Origin: Oscillospiraceae bacterium
GTDB taxonomy: Bacteria; Bacillota; Clostridia; Oscillospirales; Oscillospiraceae
Length of the DNA stretch: 40,902 bases
Assembly: GCA_902775985.1 (NCBI GenBank)
Contig: CACYOR010000011.1
Span: 1-40,902 of the forward strand
Direction: 5' to 3'
Part shown: piece after piece, positions 1 through 6,907 of the stretch
Position numbering within the stretch: position 1 is the stretch's first letter
How the letters are laid out: every line of letters begins with the position of its first letter
Position numbers and translations under genes: made by a program
Notes under the pieces: generated by a model
Databases searched by the model: none
Seen by the model: the letters and a program-made list of their open reading frames with translations, nothing else
What the model was told of the DNA's origin: nothing

Positions 1-1
1 G

Positions 2-649
2 AAGATCGTCCGCCGCTGGATTGCTTTGACCATTTTGACAGGACGGTATTCCGGATCTCCTGAATCGAGCTTTGACTATGACATCAAGCGTTTTTCCGCC
101 TACGACGATCCGATGGAGTTTCTGGAGCTAACGGAAGCCGGAGAACTGTCGGATGCGTTCTGGTCGGTCAACCTGGTGCAGCGTCTGAACACTTCGGTTG
201 CCAGCAGTCCCTACTTCAATATGTTTCTGGTTGCACAGGTCAAAGCGCACGACAAAGGATTTCTTTCTACCCAGATTGATGTGGAAGCCATGCTGGAAAA
301 TCGCGGAGATATTCACCACCTGTTCCCGAAGAACTATCTTACCAAGAGAGGCATTCCCCAGGCCCAATACAATCAAATTGCAAACTATGTCTTTTTGCAG
401 CAGGAGATCAACATTAAAATTGCCGACAAGGCTCCCTGTGAATATATGCATGTAGTATATCAGCAGTGTGAGACAAAGCTGCCGGTCTACGGTGGGATCG
501 TTGATAAAGACGAACTGGCCGAGAATCTCCGGCAGAGCTGCATCCCCACTGGTTTTGAGCGCATGGATATCAGCAACTATCCTGATTTCCTGGAAGAGCG
601 CAGAAAGCTGATGGCTCAGAAAATCAAGGAGTACTACTGGGCACTATAA
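2..649 (+). CDS. GmrSD/DUF262-type nuclease, C-terminal part (5' end outside window)
   Basis: The reading frame is open from the first bases (K-I-V-R-R-W-I-A-L before the first possible TTG start at 26), so the gene begins left of the window. The segment RRWxALTxLTGRYSGSPES followed by GDIHHLFPKNYL matches the C-terminal DUF1524 half of the DUF262/GmrSD family, whose His-Asn-His-like motif (here D-I-H-H-L-F-P) is the nuclease centre. Family members with both halves are nucleoside-triphosphate-dependent type IV restriction enzymes against modified phage DNA; others are of unknown role. About 215 residues are visible. It is followed after 115 bp by another nuclease-like gene on the same strand, which suggests a defence cargo. 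The assignment of the C-terminal domain is fairly secure; the restriction role is inferred. Confidence 0.75.
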   Translation, partial: KIVRRWIALTILTGRYSGSPESSFDYDIKRFSAYDDPMEFLELTEAGELSDAFWSVNLVQRLNTSVASSPYFNMFLVAQVKAHDKGFLSTQIDVEAMLENRGDIHHLFPKNYLTKRGIPQAQYNQIANYVFLQQEINIKIADKAPCEYMHVVYQQCETKLPVYGGIVDKDELAENLRQSCIPTGFERMDISNYPDFLEERRKLMAQKIKEYYWAL

Positions 650-764
650 GCATTTACAGGAAAACCGACCAAGAACTATGCTTATTTTCACCGCGGCGCA
701 GTTGGACGCGATCGTAAACGAACATTTTGAAATAATTGCCTTATAAACTGGAAAGAGAACGTTC

Positions 765-2495
765 ATGTCAAAAAAGCCCAAGCATTTTGTTGCAGAAAAC
801 GCAGAATTGATGGTCGAGTGGGACTTTGAGAAGAACACGGAACTCGGTCTTGACCCTCTGCACATAGGCGTCGGCAGCCATATGAAAGCATGGTGGAAGT
901 GCAGCGCCGGCCATTCATGGTATGCTATGGTCAGTAATCGAACTGGCCACGATCGCGCATGCCCTTATTGCGCGCATCAATTACCGATACAGGGTGAGAC
1001 CGATCTGGCAACGCTCTTTCCTGATTTGGCAAAGCAGTGGCACCCCTTAAAGAACAACTGCAGTCCATCTGAGGTAATGCCGGGCACGCACAAAAAAGCT
1101 TGGTGGATTTGTTCTGAGGGGCATGAATGGAAAGCCGAAATCAAGTCTAGAACTACCGGTGTCGGATGCCCTTATTGCTGCGGGAAAAGAGTGCTGAGAG
1201 GCTTCAATGATCTGGCAACAGTCAATCCTGACTTAGCTGCCGAATGGCATCCCACAAAGAATGGTGATTTGACCCCTGAGGATGTAACAGATGCTAGTGG
1301 AAAAAAAGTCTGGTGGTTGTGCAAAAACGGTCATGACTATGAAATGGCAGTCTATAATCGCAAACGGGGATCGGGCTGTCCAAAGTGCTCTGACGCTTTA
1401 AGGACATCTTTCCCTGAACAGGCAATCTTCTACTACATCAAGCAAGAGTTTCCCGATGCGGTAAATGGTTACAAAGACATTTTTGATTCCTCGATGGAAC
1501 TTGACATCTTTATCCCATCTCTTAAAGTCGGTATTGAATATGACGGAAGAGTATACCATTCCAGTACAAGCAATCAACTTAGGGATGGGCGGAAATATGC
1601 CATCTGTAAGGAGCATGGGATTGTTCTGATCAGGATTAGAGAGATGATGAGGTACACGCCTCTTACTCTTTGCGACCACAAGATTGAGATTCCTAACGCG
1701 AGTGATAAATACCTGAATTGGGCGATCAACAACCTGTGCTATCATTTAGGTCGAATTGTCCTTCCAGATGTACGCAGAGACAGAAAGCTGATCCAACAAT
1801 ATCTGGACAAGCGGAATAATTCTCTGGCAGAGGAATACCCGGAAATAGCAAAGGAATGGGACTACGACAAAAACGATCCGCTTATCCCTGAAAACTTTGC
1901 ACCACATTCTAATGACAAGGTTGGTTGGATCTGCAAAAAGTGTGGGTATAAATGGGACGCTGCTATTGGAGATCGAACCAGGCCAGATAGCACAGGGTGC
2001 CCGGCATGCGCAAGAAAAAGAATGACGCAAAAAAATACCGCAACTAGGCTTCGGAAGAAGGGAAGCTTTGCCGAGTGTTATCCCGAATTGCTAACAGAAT
2101 GGGATTATGATAAAAACGCAGATTTGTCGCCGTATGAAATTAGCCCCGGCTCAGGGAAAAAGGCTTGGTGGAAATGTAAGACCTGTGCTTTCGAATGGTA
2201 TGGTTCCATATCACATCGAGTGCAGGGAAGAGGTTGTCCTTATTGCAATCACAGGATCGTAATTGCGGGAAAGAATGATCTGGCGACTTTACAACCAGAA
2301 CTCATTAAAGAGTGGGATTACTCAAAAAACACTCTCAACCCAACTGAGGTTTCTATAGGATGCGGGAAAAAGGCATACTGGAAATGCGGTATCTGCGGGC
2401 ATGAATGGGCGGCTTCGATTGCGTCAAGAGCAGCAGGACATGGCTGCCCCAATTGGAGAAAACATTTTGGCACAAAAGTGCCTAACCCACTATGA
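765..2495 (+). CDS. Zinc-ribbon repeat protein with an embedded Vsr-like nuclease domain; 3' end runs into an oriT-like sequence
   Basis: A 576-residue protein with six repeats of a treble-clef zinc-ribbon unit (pattern WDxxKN...P...KKxWWKC..GHxW...R..GCPxC, the DUF4379-type probable zinc-ribbon family) at about residues 16-69, 82-138, 150-208, 356-415, 438-494 and 504-562. Between repeats 3 and 4, residues 213-295 form a Vsr/PDDEXK-like nuclease segment: Glu245, Asp247-I-F-I, then G-I-E258-Y-D-G, then K/R-rich C-x-E-HGI-x-LIRIRE. Such proteins are common hypotheticals near defence genes; a DNA-binding nuclease role is inferred. The last repeat is broken: the final Cys-x-x-Cys reads C561-P-N-W564, and the stop codon (2493-2495) lies within the oriT-like sequence at 2483-2529. 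The C-terminus therefore looks cut off and fused to foreign DNA. The ATG at 765 follows a GGAAAGAG ribosome binding site. Confidence 0.75.
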   Translation: MSKKPKHFVAENAELMVEWDFEKNTELGLDPLHIGVGSHMKAWWKCSAGHSWYAMVSNRTGHDRACPYCAHQLPIQGETDLATLFPDLAKQWHPLKNNCSPSEVMPGTHKKAWWICSEGHEWKAEIKSRTTGVGCPYCCGKRVLRGFNDLATVNPDLAAEWHPTKNGDLTPEDVTDASGKKVWWLCKNGHDYEMAVYNRKRGSGCPKCSDALRTSFPEQAIFYYIKQEFPDAVNGYKDIFDSSMELDIFIPSLKVGIEYDGRVYHSSTSNQLRDGRKYAICKEHGIVLIRIREMMRYTPLTLCDHKIEIPNASDKYLNWAINNLCYHLGRIVLPDVRRDRKLIQQYLDKRNNSLAEEYPEIAKEWDYDKNDPLIPENFAPHSNDKVGWICKKCGYKWDAAIGDRTRPDSTGCPACARKRMTQKNTATRLRKKGSFAECYPELLTEWDYDKNADLSPYEISPGSGKKAWWKCKTCAFEWYGSISHRVQGRGCPYCNHRIVIAGKNDLATLQPELIKEWDYSKNTLNPTEVSIGCGKKAYWKCGICGHEWAASIASRAAGHGCPNWRKHFGTKVPNPL

Positions 2496-2529
2496 TACTT
2501 TCATCCAAAGGCTGCAAAGTATCGTGGGC
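2483..2529 (-). other. Second MobV-type oriT (relaxase-less copy)
   Basis: Read on the minus strand, this stretch has the layout of the oriT at 31573-31620: GCCCACGA, an 8-bp arm GATACTTT, an approximately 14-base loop, the arm AAAGTATC, a short spacer, and TAGTGGG/TTA. The last string matches the pMV158 MobM nick site TAGTGTG/TTA, so the nick is expected between 2485 and 2486 on the minus strand. Relative to the other copy the arms differ by a paired change (GACACTTT/AAAGTGTC), which keeps the stem intact. No relaxase gene follows on the minus strand; a zinc-ribbon gene runs into it from the left instead. Confidence 0.7.
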
Positions 2530-2694
2530 CAGGGGACGCTGTGCTTCCCCTGAACCTCTTCACCTACGGTGCTTGCAAATTGATAGCACTGCTCGCACTG
2601 CATGCTTTCATTTTGCTAGCATCGTGTCTGTGCACCCGCAGCCACCACCGCAGGAGCTTTCTGCGGCCTTTCAGGGCTTGGGTGTTCCCAAGCT
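2530..2694. repeat. Hairpin-rich non-coding block beside the second oriT
   Basis: Four inverted repeats follow one another: CAGGGG/CCCCTG (2530-2552), the imperfect repeat GTGCTTGCAA/TTGATAGCAC (2569-2589), CCGCAG/CTGCGG (2648-2666) and GCTTGGG/CCCAAGC (2676-2693). The first two have counterparts in the same order beside the oriT at 31578 (31535-31559 and 31473-31493), so they belong to the mobilization region rather than being random. The small open frames here do not look like genes. This accounts for most of the 400-bp gap between the zinc-ribbon gene and the LexA-like gene. Confidence 0.6.
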
Positions 2695-2775
2695 GCTGCC
2701 GATGTCCCCAATCGGCGATGCTTGCGGGCGTATATCACAACTCTTTCCTCATGTCAAGTTTACATCTGTGAAGTT

Positions 2776-2811
2776 TCGGGCAGGTGCAGTCGATCGACTG
2801 CACCTGCCCGA
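2776..2811. repeat. 36-bp perfect palindrome
   Basis: From TCGGGCAGG to CCTGCCCGA the sequence is identical to its reverse complement over 36 bp, with centre GTCGATCGAC. It sits 19 bp before the probable promoter of the LexA-like gene. There is no T-run after it, so a simple Rho-independent terminator is unlikely. A repressor operator, a recombination end or a replication/mobilization structure are possible. Confidence 0.85.
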
Positions 2812-2829
2812 TTAGCGACAAATGCGCTA

Positions 2830-2858
2830 TTGCGCCCGGTAACAAACTGTAATATATT
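2830..2858 (+). promoter_or_regulatory. Probable sigma-70 promoter of the LexA-like gene
   Basis: TTGCGC and TATATT are separated by 17 bp, about 40 bp before the start codon. No other promoter of similar quality was noticed before this gene. Confidence 0.4.
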
Positions 2859-2899
2859 TGGTATCGGAAACAAACGTTCACGAAGAAAGGAGGATTTCC

Positions 2900-3496
2900 A
2901 TGCAGTACAAAAAACCGGAGTATTGCGCCATGATCGAGGACTACATCAACAGCTTCCGCAACCGGCAGGGCTCCACGCCCTCCGTGAGACAGATTGCCAG
3001 CGGTGTGGGTCTCGCCGTGGGCACTGTTTCCAAGTACCTGTCTTATATGCGGGAGAATGGGGTGCTGGACTATGACGGTCACCGCAATATCACCACCCGG
3101 AAGTCCAAGGGATTGATGAACATGCTCTATGTGCCGCTTCTGGGTTCGGTGTCCTGCGGGATCCCCAAGTTTGCGGAGGAGAACATCGAGGAATACGTCT
3201 GCCTGCCGGAGAGCCTTTTCGGCCGGGGCGAGTTCTTTCTTCTTCGGGCCAGGGGCGATTCCATGATCGGCGCGGGCATCGAGGACGACGATCTCGTCCT
3301 GATCCGCCAGCAGAGCACGGCTGAGTACAATCAGATCGTGGTGGCGCTGGTGGACGATGAGGCAACACTCAAACGCTTCCGCCCGAAAGAGGATCACATC
3401 TGCCTGCACCCGGAGAACAACCGTTATGAGGACATCATCGTGGACAGCTGCCTCATTCAGGGCGTGGCTGTCAAAGTCATCAAGGACCTGAATTAA
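2900..3496 (+). CDS. LexA-like self-cleaving repressor (S24 peptidase family)
   Basis: A 198-residue protein with LexA layout. An N-terminal winged helix-turn-helix (about residues 8-60: S-V-R-Q-I-A-S...V-G-T-V-S-K-Y-L) is followed by a C-terminal S24 peptidase domain. Catalytic Ser121 is in G-D-S-M and Lys158 in E-A-T-L-K-R-F. The expected self-cleavage bond is Cys86-Gly87 (S-V-S-C-G), where classical LexA has Ala-Gly. The ATG at 2900 is preceded by AGGAGG; an upstream in-frame start at 2858 lacks this. It is the first gene of the backbone excisionase-repA-integrase group, so it probably represses the element and releases it after DNA damage. That role is inferred from the family. It could alternatively act as a host LexA paralogue. 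Confidence 0.8.
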   Translation: MQYKKPEYCAMIEDYINSFRNRQGSTPSVRQIASGVGLAVGTVSKYLSYMRENGVLDYDGHRNITTRKSKGLMNMLYVPLLGSVSCGIPKFAEENIEEYVCLPESLFGRGEFFLLRARGDSMIGAGIEDDDLVLIRQQSTAEYNQIVVALVDDEATLKRFRPKEDHICLHPENNRYEDIIVDSCLIQGVAVKVIKDLN

Positions 3497-3581
3497 GGAA
3501 GGAGGACACCATAGCGAGACATTGGAAACCAACTTTGTACCTTTTCAACTGAATACGAACTGCCAGAGAGGAGTGCTGCCC

Positions 3582-3791
3582 ATGACGACCACCAATTCTT
3601 TTTCTTCTTTCAACGAACTTCCCCTTGTTCTCAACGCCGCGCAGCTGGCGGGCGTGCTGAACATCTCCCGTGCCAACGCCTACAATCTGCTGCACCGGGA
3701 GGATTTCCCCACGCTGCGCATCGGCCAGCGGATGCTGGTCTCCCGCGATAAGCTCGTCCAGTGGATGGACGGGCAGAGCAACGCGCAGTGA
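3582..3791 (+). CDS. Excisionase-like helix-turn-helix protein
   Basis: A 69-residue protein of the MerR/excisionase-type DNA-binding family (HTH_17). Residues 14-63, from L-N-A-A-Q-L-A-G-V-L-N-I-S through R-I-G-Q-R-M-L-V-S-R-D-K-L-V-Q-W, form the helix-turn-helix and wing. The ATG at 3582 follows GAGAGGAG. It lies in the same direction as the integrase at 5247 but is separated from it by the RepA-like gene. Such proteins bend DNA at attachment sites to direct excision, or act as small regulators. Excision of this element is the likely role, inferred from context. Confidence 0.7.
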   Translation: MTTTNSFSSFNELPLVLNAAQLAGVLNISRANAYNLLHREDFPTLRIGQRMLVSRDKLVQWMDGQSNAQ

Positions 3792-3801
3792 GGTGCCGCC
3801 C

Positions 3802-5052
3802 ATGACCGACGAGAAAATCGAAGTTTTCCGAGAGCGGTTACAGCCGCGGCTGCGGGACTATCTGAAAGCCTCACACGTGGAGCTGTCTGAGGACGAGATC
3901 ACCACGGCCTGTCCGATCTGCGGCGACCTGGCCGGGCTCATGAAGGACGACACCTGGCTTTGTATGCACTGTGACCGGCGGGGCGATCTGCTGGACTATG
4001 TGCTGTGCGAGCATCCGCGCATGTCACCCGTTGAGGCCGTCCGCCATATCCAGCGAACGCTGGGTGAGCGGATCACCGAGCTGGACGCCGTGAACGCCAA
4101 CGAGCTCATGGACATGGAGTTTCAGCCAACCGGCTGGCTGATCGAAAAGCTGCTGGGCAAGGGGGTCTACCTCCTTGCCGGCGCTTCCAAGATCGGCAAG
4201 AGCTGGCTGGTCCTGTGGCTGGCCGATCGCGTGAGCAAGGGCGAGAAAGTCTGGAATTTTAAGACGGCGCAGTGCGACGTGCTGTACGTCAGTCTGGAGG
4301 ACACGACCCAGCGCATCCAGCGTCGCCTCAGCGAGGTGACCGGCGGCGAGGCCGACCGGGTCTGGATCGCCACGGAGGCGGAGCTTCTGGGCAGCGGCTT
4401 TGAGCAGCAGCTGGGCAACTTTCTCACGGCTCACCCCGGCGTGGGCTTCGTGATCATCGACACGCTGCAGCGCATCCGGCACATGAAGACGGAGAAGTAC
4501 AGCTACTCGGGCGATTACGAAGTCATGACCGCGCTGAAGTCCATCGCCGACCGCTTCAACATCACGATCCTGGTGGTGCACCACACCCGCAAGGAGGAGT
4601 CGGAGGACGCGTTCAACATGATCTCCGGCACCAACGGCCTCATGGGCTGCGCGGACGGAGCCATGGTTCTGCAAAAGCCCTCTCGCATCGGCAAGACAGC
4701 CACGCTGGATGTCACCGGGCGCGAAGTGGCGGATCTGCAATTACGCCTGGAGTTCGACGATACCAAGCACTGGCAGTTCCTCGAGTACGGCAAGGAGGAG
4801 CCGCGCGAAGACGCGGACAAGCTTCTCACTGCCGTACAGCAGCTGGTGTCTGAATGCCGGGAATGGCGGGGCACGCCCACCGAACTGGTGAGCGCGCTCT
4901 CTCCTATCCTGCCCGTGGACACCAAGCCGCACTCTTTGACCCGCAGACTGAACGCCAGCAGCCAGGCTCTGGCCCAGCAATACGGCGTTCAGTACCAATC
5001 CCATCGCACAAAGGATTCCCGCGAAATCACCCTTTCTCCCTTGGCCTCATGA
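3802..5052 (+). CDS. RepA-like RecA-fold ATPase/helicase with N-terminal zinc finger
   Basis: A 416-residue protein. Residues 37-57 form a zinc finger (C37-P-I-C40 ... C54-M-H-C57) of the type found in primases and RepA-like proteins. A RecA-fold ATPase follows, with Walker A G-A-S-K-I-G-K133-S, Walker B F-V-I-I-D220 and a V-V-H-H-T sensor-like strand near 258-262. Similar AAA_25/RepA proteins are hexameric replication helicases of plasmids and integrative elements. The ATG at 3802 starts 10 bp after the excisionase stop, with only a weak GAGGTG-type site; the longer frame from 3670 would overlap the excisionase gene. It directly precedes an iteron-like array, which fits a replication function for the excised circle. 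Confidence 0.75.
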   Translation: MTDEKIEVFRERLQPRLRDYLKASHVELSEDEITTACPICGDLAGLMKDDTWLCMHCDRRGDLLDYVLCEHPRMSPVEAVRHIQRTLGERITELDAVNANELMDMEFQPTGWLIEKLLGKGVYLLAGASKIGKSWLVLWLADRVSKGEKVWNFKTAQCDVLYVSLEDTTQRIQRRLSEVTGGEADRVWIATEAELLGSGFEQQLGNFLTAHPGVGFVIIDTLQRIRHMKTEKYSYSGDYEVMTALKSIADRFNITILVVHHTRKEESEDAFNMISGTNGLMGCADGAMVLQKPSRIGKTATLDVTGREVADLQLRLEFDDTKHWQFLEYGKEEPREDADKLLTAVQQLVSECREWRGTPTELVSALSPILPVDTKPHSLTRRLNASSQALAQQYGVQYQSHRTKDSREITLSPLAS

Positions 5053-5055
5053 AGA

Positions 5056-5113
5056 TGACGCTATGACGCTAATGACGCTATTTGGTACCCCCCCAAATAG
5101 CGTCATAGCGTCA
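5056..5113. repeat. Iteron-like array of the 7-mer TGACGCT
   Basis: TGACGCT occurs three times in direct orientation (5056-5062, 5064-5070, 5073-5079) and twice inverted (5099-5105, 5107-5113). The central copies form a perfect 13-bp inverted repeat from TGACGCTATTTGG (5073-5085) to its complement at 5093-5105, around a C-rich loop. It lies just behind the RepA-like gene. It may be a replication origin or RepA binding array; the hairpin could also end transcription, although no T-run follows. Confidence 0.7.
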
Positions 5114-5164
5114 CCTTTGTCATCGAACGCGCTTGCGTTCCTCTTATCCCGCGAGGAAAATCTC

Positions 5165-5192
5165 TTGCTTTAAAGCGTTAAAGTGATATAAT
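5165..5192 (+). promoter_or_regulatory. Probable promoter of integrase 1
   Basis: TTGCTT, 16 bp, then a consensus TATAAT at 5187-5192, about 55 bp before the integrase start. The integrase may thus be transcribed apart from the upstream repressor-repA genes. Confidence 0.55.
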
Positions 5193-5246
5193 GCATTCAG
5201 ACGAACGGATTGATACCTGTTCCATTCTGTAGAAAGAGAGGTACAG

Positions 5247-6401
5247 TTGTCTCGAAAAAACGCAAACGGTGCCGGAAACATCCGCAAGCGATCTGACGGG
5301 CGCTGGGAGGCCCGGTATTCCAACGGCTTTGATCCCAAGACCGGCAAGCTGATCCAGAAGTCGGTCTATGGCAAAACGCAGAAGGAAGTTCGCCAGAAGC
5401 TCGCCAAGATCACCAGTGAAATCGATGAAGGCACTTATATTGAACCGAATTCCATCAAGCTTTCCGAATGGCTCACCGTCTGGCTCCGGGACTATATCGG
5501 CAACGTCAAGCCGGCCACGGTCAAGTCCTATGCCGATCATGTGAAGCTGAACATCATCCCCTATATCGGCAAGACGCAGCTTGGCAAGCTCTCCTCCGCC
5601 ATGATCCAAACCATGTACAACACCTTGCAGCACGAAAAGGGGCTGTCCCCCAAGACGATCAAGAATGTGCACGGTGTCCTCCATCGGTCGCTGACGCAGG
5701 CGCAGAAGATGGGCTATATCCGGCAGAATCCCCTGGATGCCGTGACGCTGCCCAGAATCGAAAAGGCGCAGATCAAGCCCATGGAGGAAGAGGATCTGAC
5801 CCGGTTTCTCAAAGAGATCAAGGGCAATCCCTATGAGCTGGTATTCTTTGTCACCGTCTTTACCGGGCTTCGCCAGGGCGAAGTCCTCGGCCTGACCTGG
5901 GACTGTGTGAACTTTGACCAGAACACGCTGTATATCAACAAGCAGCACGGCAAGGTCAAGGGCGGCAAGGAATATGTATTCAGCAGTTTGAAGAACGACA
6001 AGCCCAGGATGATTGTGGCGGCTGACGGTGTCATGGATGCGCTGAAAAAACAGAAAGCCCGTCAGCAGCGCTGGGCGGAGCTGGCGGGCGACGGCTGGAA
6101 CAACGCGGACAATCTGGTCTTCACGACCGAGCTCGGCCGGTATCTGAGCAATCAGACGGTTTATCTGGCCTTCAAGAAGGTCGTGAAAGCCCTGGGCCTG
6201 GAAAATGTGCGCTTCCATGATCTCCGCCATACCTTTGCCGTAAACAGTTTGAAGGCAGGCGACGACATCAAGACCGTGCAGGAAAACCTCGGCCATCATA
6301 CCGCCTCCTTCACGCTGGACGTCTACGCCCATGTGACTGGCGGCATGAAACAGGACAGCGCCAAACGCATGGAGCAATATCTGCAGCGCGTCACCGGCTG
6401 A
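5247..6401 (+). CDS. Tyrosine integrase of element 1
   Basis: A 384-residue site-specific recombinase of the phage-type tyrosine family. An N-terminal arm-binding domain (about 1-60, GxxxxRSDGRWEARYS) is followed by a SAM-like core-binding domain (about 65-150) and the catalytic domain. Catalytic residues visible are Arg in F-T-G-L-R-Q-G-E, H-D-L-R-H, L-G-H-H and the nucleophile Tyr in L-D-V-Y-A-H-V. The start is TTG at 5247 after AGAGAGG; no ATG fits better. It ends 139 bp from the tRNA-Leu attachment copy at 6541, the usual place for an integrase that inserts into tRNA 3' ends. It is clearly different in sequence from the integrase at 34704, although both seem to use the same target. Confidence 0.92.
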   Translation: MSRKNANGAGNIRKRSDGRWEARYSNGFDPKTGKLIQKSVYGKTQKEVRQKLAKITSEIDEGTYIEPNSIKLSEWLTVWLRDYIGNVKPATVKSYADHVKLNIIPYIGKTQLGKLSSAMIQTMYNTLQHEKGLSPKTIKNVHGVLHRSLTQAQKMGYIRQNPLDAVTLPRIEKAQIKPMEEEDLTRFLKEIKGNPYELVFFVTVFTGLRQGEVLGLTWDCVNFDQNTLYINKQHGKVKGGKEYVFSSLKNDKPRMIVAADGVMDALKKQKARQQRWAELAGDGWNNADNLVFTTELGRYLSNQTVYLAFKKVVKALGLENVRFHDLRHTFAVNSLKAGDDIKTVQENLGHHTASFTLDVYAHVTGGMKQDSAKRMEQYLQRVTG

Positions 6402-6461
6402 TTTCTCGCTGTGTCCAACAGGTTCGTATTGTTCCAATCCAAAGAGCTGCGAATCTGTGCC

Positions 6462-6483
6462 GTTAGGGTCAGGGTTAGGGTCA
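6462..6483 (+). repeat. Paired 10-bp direct repeat near the element 1 attachment end
   Basis: GTTAGGGTCA occurs at 6462-6471 and 6474-6483, spaced 12 bp start to start, between integrase 1 and the attachment copy. Pairs of short direct repeats at this place are typical arm-binding sites of tyrosine integrases. No partner copy was seen at the left of the window, so the other end of element 1 probably lies outside. Confidence 0.5.
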
Positions 6484-6503
6484 AATCACCCCAGAACAGC
6501 AAA

Positions 6504-6536
6504 AATCCCTTGAAAACTCAGTGTTTTCAAGGGATT
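6504..6536 (-). terminator. Rho-independent terminator next to the left attachment copy
   Basis: A 14-bp stem (AATCCCTTGAAAAC with its complement) and a 5-base loop are followed on the minus strand by TTTTT. It lies directly behind the tRNA-Leu 3' copy read on the minus strand, so it would terminate the tRNA transcript if element 1 were alone in the site. Confidence 0.7.
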
Positions 6537-6540
6537 ATGC

Positions 6541-6597
6541 TGGTGCGCGAGGCGGGACTTGAACCCGCACGTCCGGAGTGGACACTAGAACCTGAAT
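6541..6597 (-). other. Attachment site: 57-bp copy of the tRNA-Leu 3' half (att, junction of elements 1 and 2)
   Basis: Positions 6541-6597 are identical to 36032-36088, which is the 3' half of the intact tRNA-Leu(CAG), from the CCA end to the anticodon loop. After 6597 the two sequences diverge completely, so this is not a functional tRNA. The repeat marks the left end of element 2 and the right end of element 1. Confidence 0.9.
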
Positions 6598-6625
6598 GTA
6601 CCGCGCCGTGTCGCCGCGTACCGCG

Positions 6626-6650
6626 AAAAGCCTTGATTTTTCAGGCTTTT
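6626..6650. terminator. Short hairpin with A/T runs on both sides
   Basis: AAAAGCCT and AGGCTTTT flank a 9-base loop, with a T-run after the plus-strand stem and A-run before it. It could end transcription in either direction just inside the left end of element 2. Confidence 0.4.
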
Positions 6651-6706
6651 TCGGCTCTCATGCCTGCAAGTCCAGCAACCGCGCCAGATGCAAAAAAACC
6701 GTAGTT

Positions 6707-6835
6707 TGTTAGATGTTTGTTAGATGCACTTCGGCGCTCATCTGCTAAAAACCAGTTCTAGTAAACAGGCGAAAAAGTAAAAATATGGTAAAGCAACACT
6801 CGCCTGTTCATCGCTCGTTGGATGTTTGTTGGATG
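6707..6835 (+). repeat. Two pairs of TGTTRGATG repeats (probable integrase arm sites, left end of element 2)
   Basis: TGTTAGATG at 6707-6715 and 6718-6726, then CGTTGGATG at 6816-6824 and TGTTGGATG at 6827-6835. Each pair is 11 bp start to start, and the pairs lie about 109 bp apart. Sequence after each pair is also related (a TCGG, then TTCTAG, then CAGGCG/GCAGGCG with A-runs), so the unit seems duplicated. The same 9-mer pair stands at 35924-35944 beside integrase 2. This fills the roughly 300-bp gap before the TnpV gene. Confidence 0.65.
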
Positions 6836-6907
6836 TACTTTCGGAGCCTGTCCACAGAAACTTTTTTCTAGCAGGCGGAAAAACGACAAAATGTGGAGGA
6901 TAATAAA

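Noticed and set aside
650-764. A 22-codon open frame starting at 678
   Set aside because: Too short, no ribosome binding site and no similarity seen; treated as plain intergenic DNA.
2492-2815. Small coding genes between the zinc-ribbon and LexA-like genes
   Set aside because: The frames overlap the oriT and several hairpins, lack ribosome binding sites and have low-complexity translations.
6462-6483. Telomere-like TTAGGG repeats
   Set aside because: Only two copies, with spacing of 12 bp as in integrase arm sites; the resemblance to telomeres is chance.
6541-6600. A second tRNA-Leu gene
   Set aside because: Only the 3' half is present; beyond 6597 neither the D arm nor the 5' acceptor strand can be found, so it is an attachment copy.
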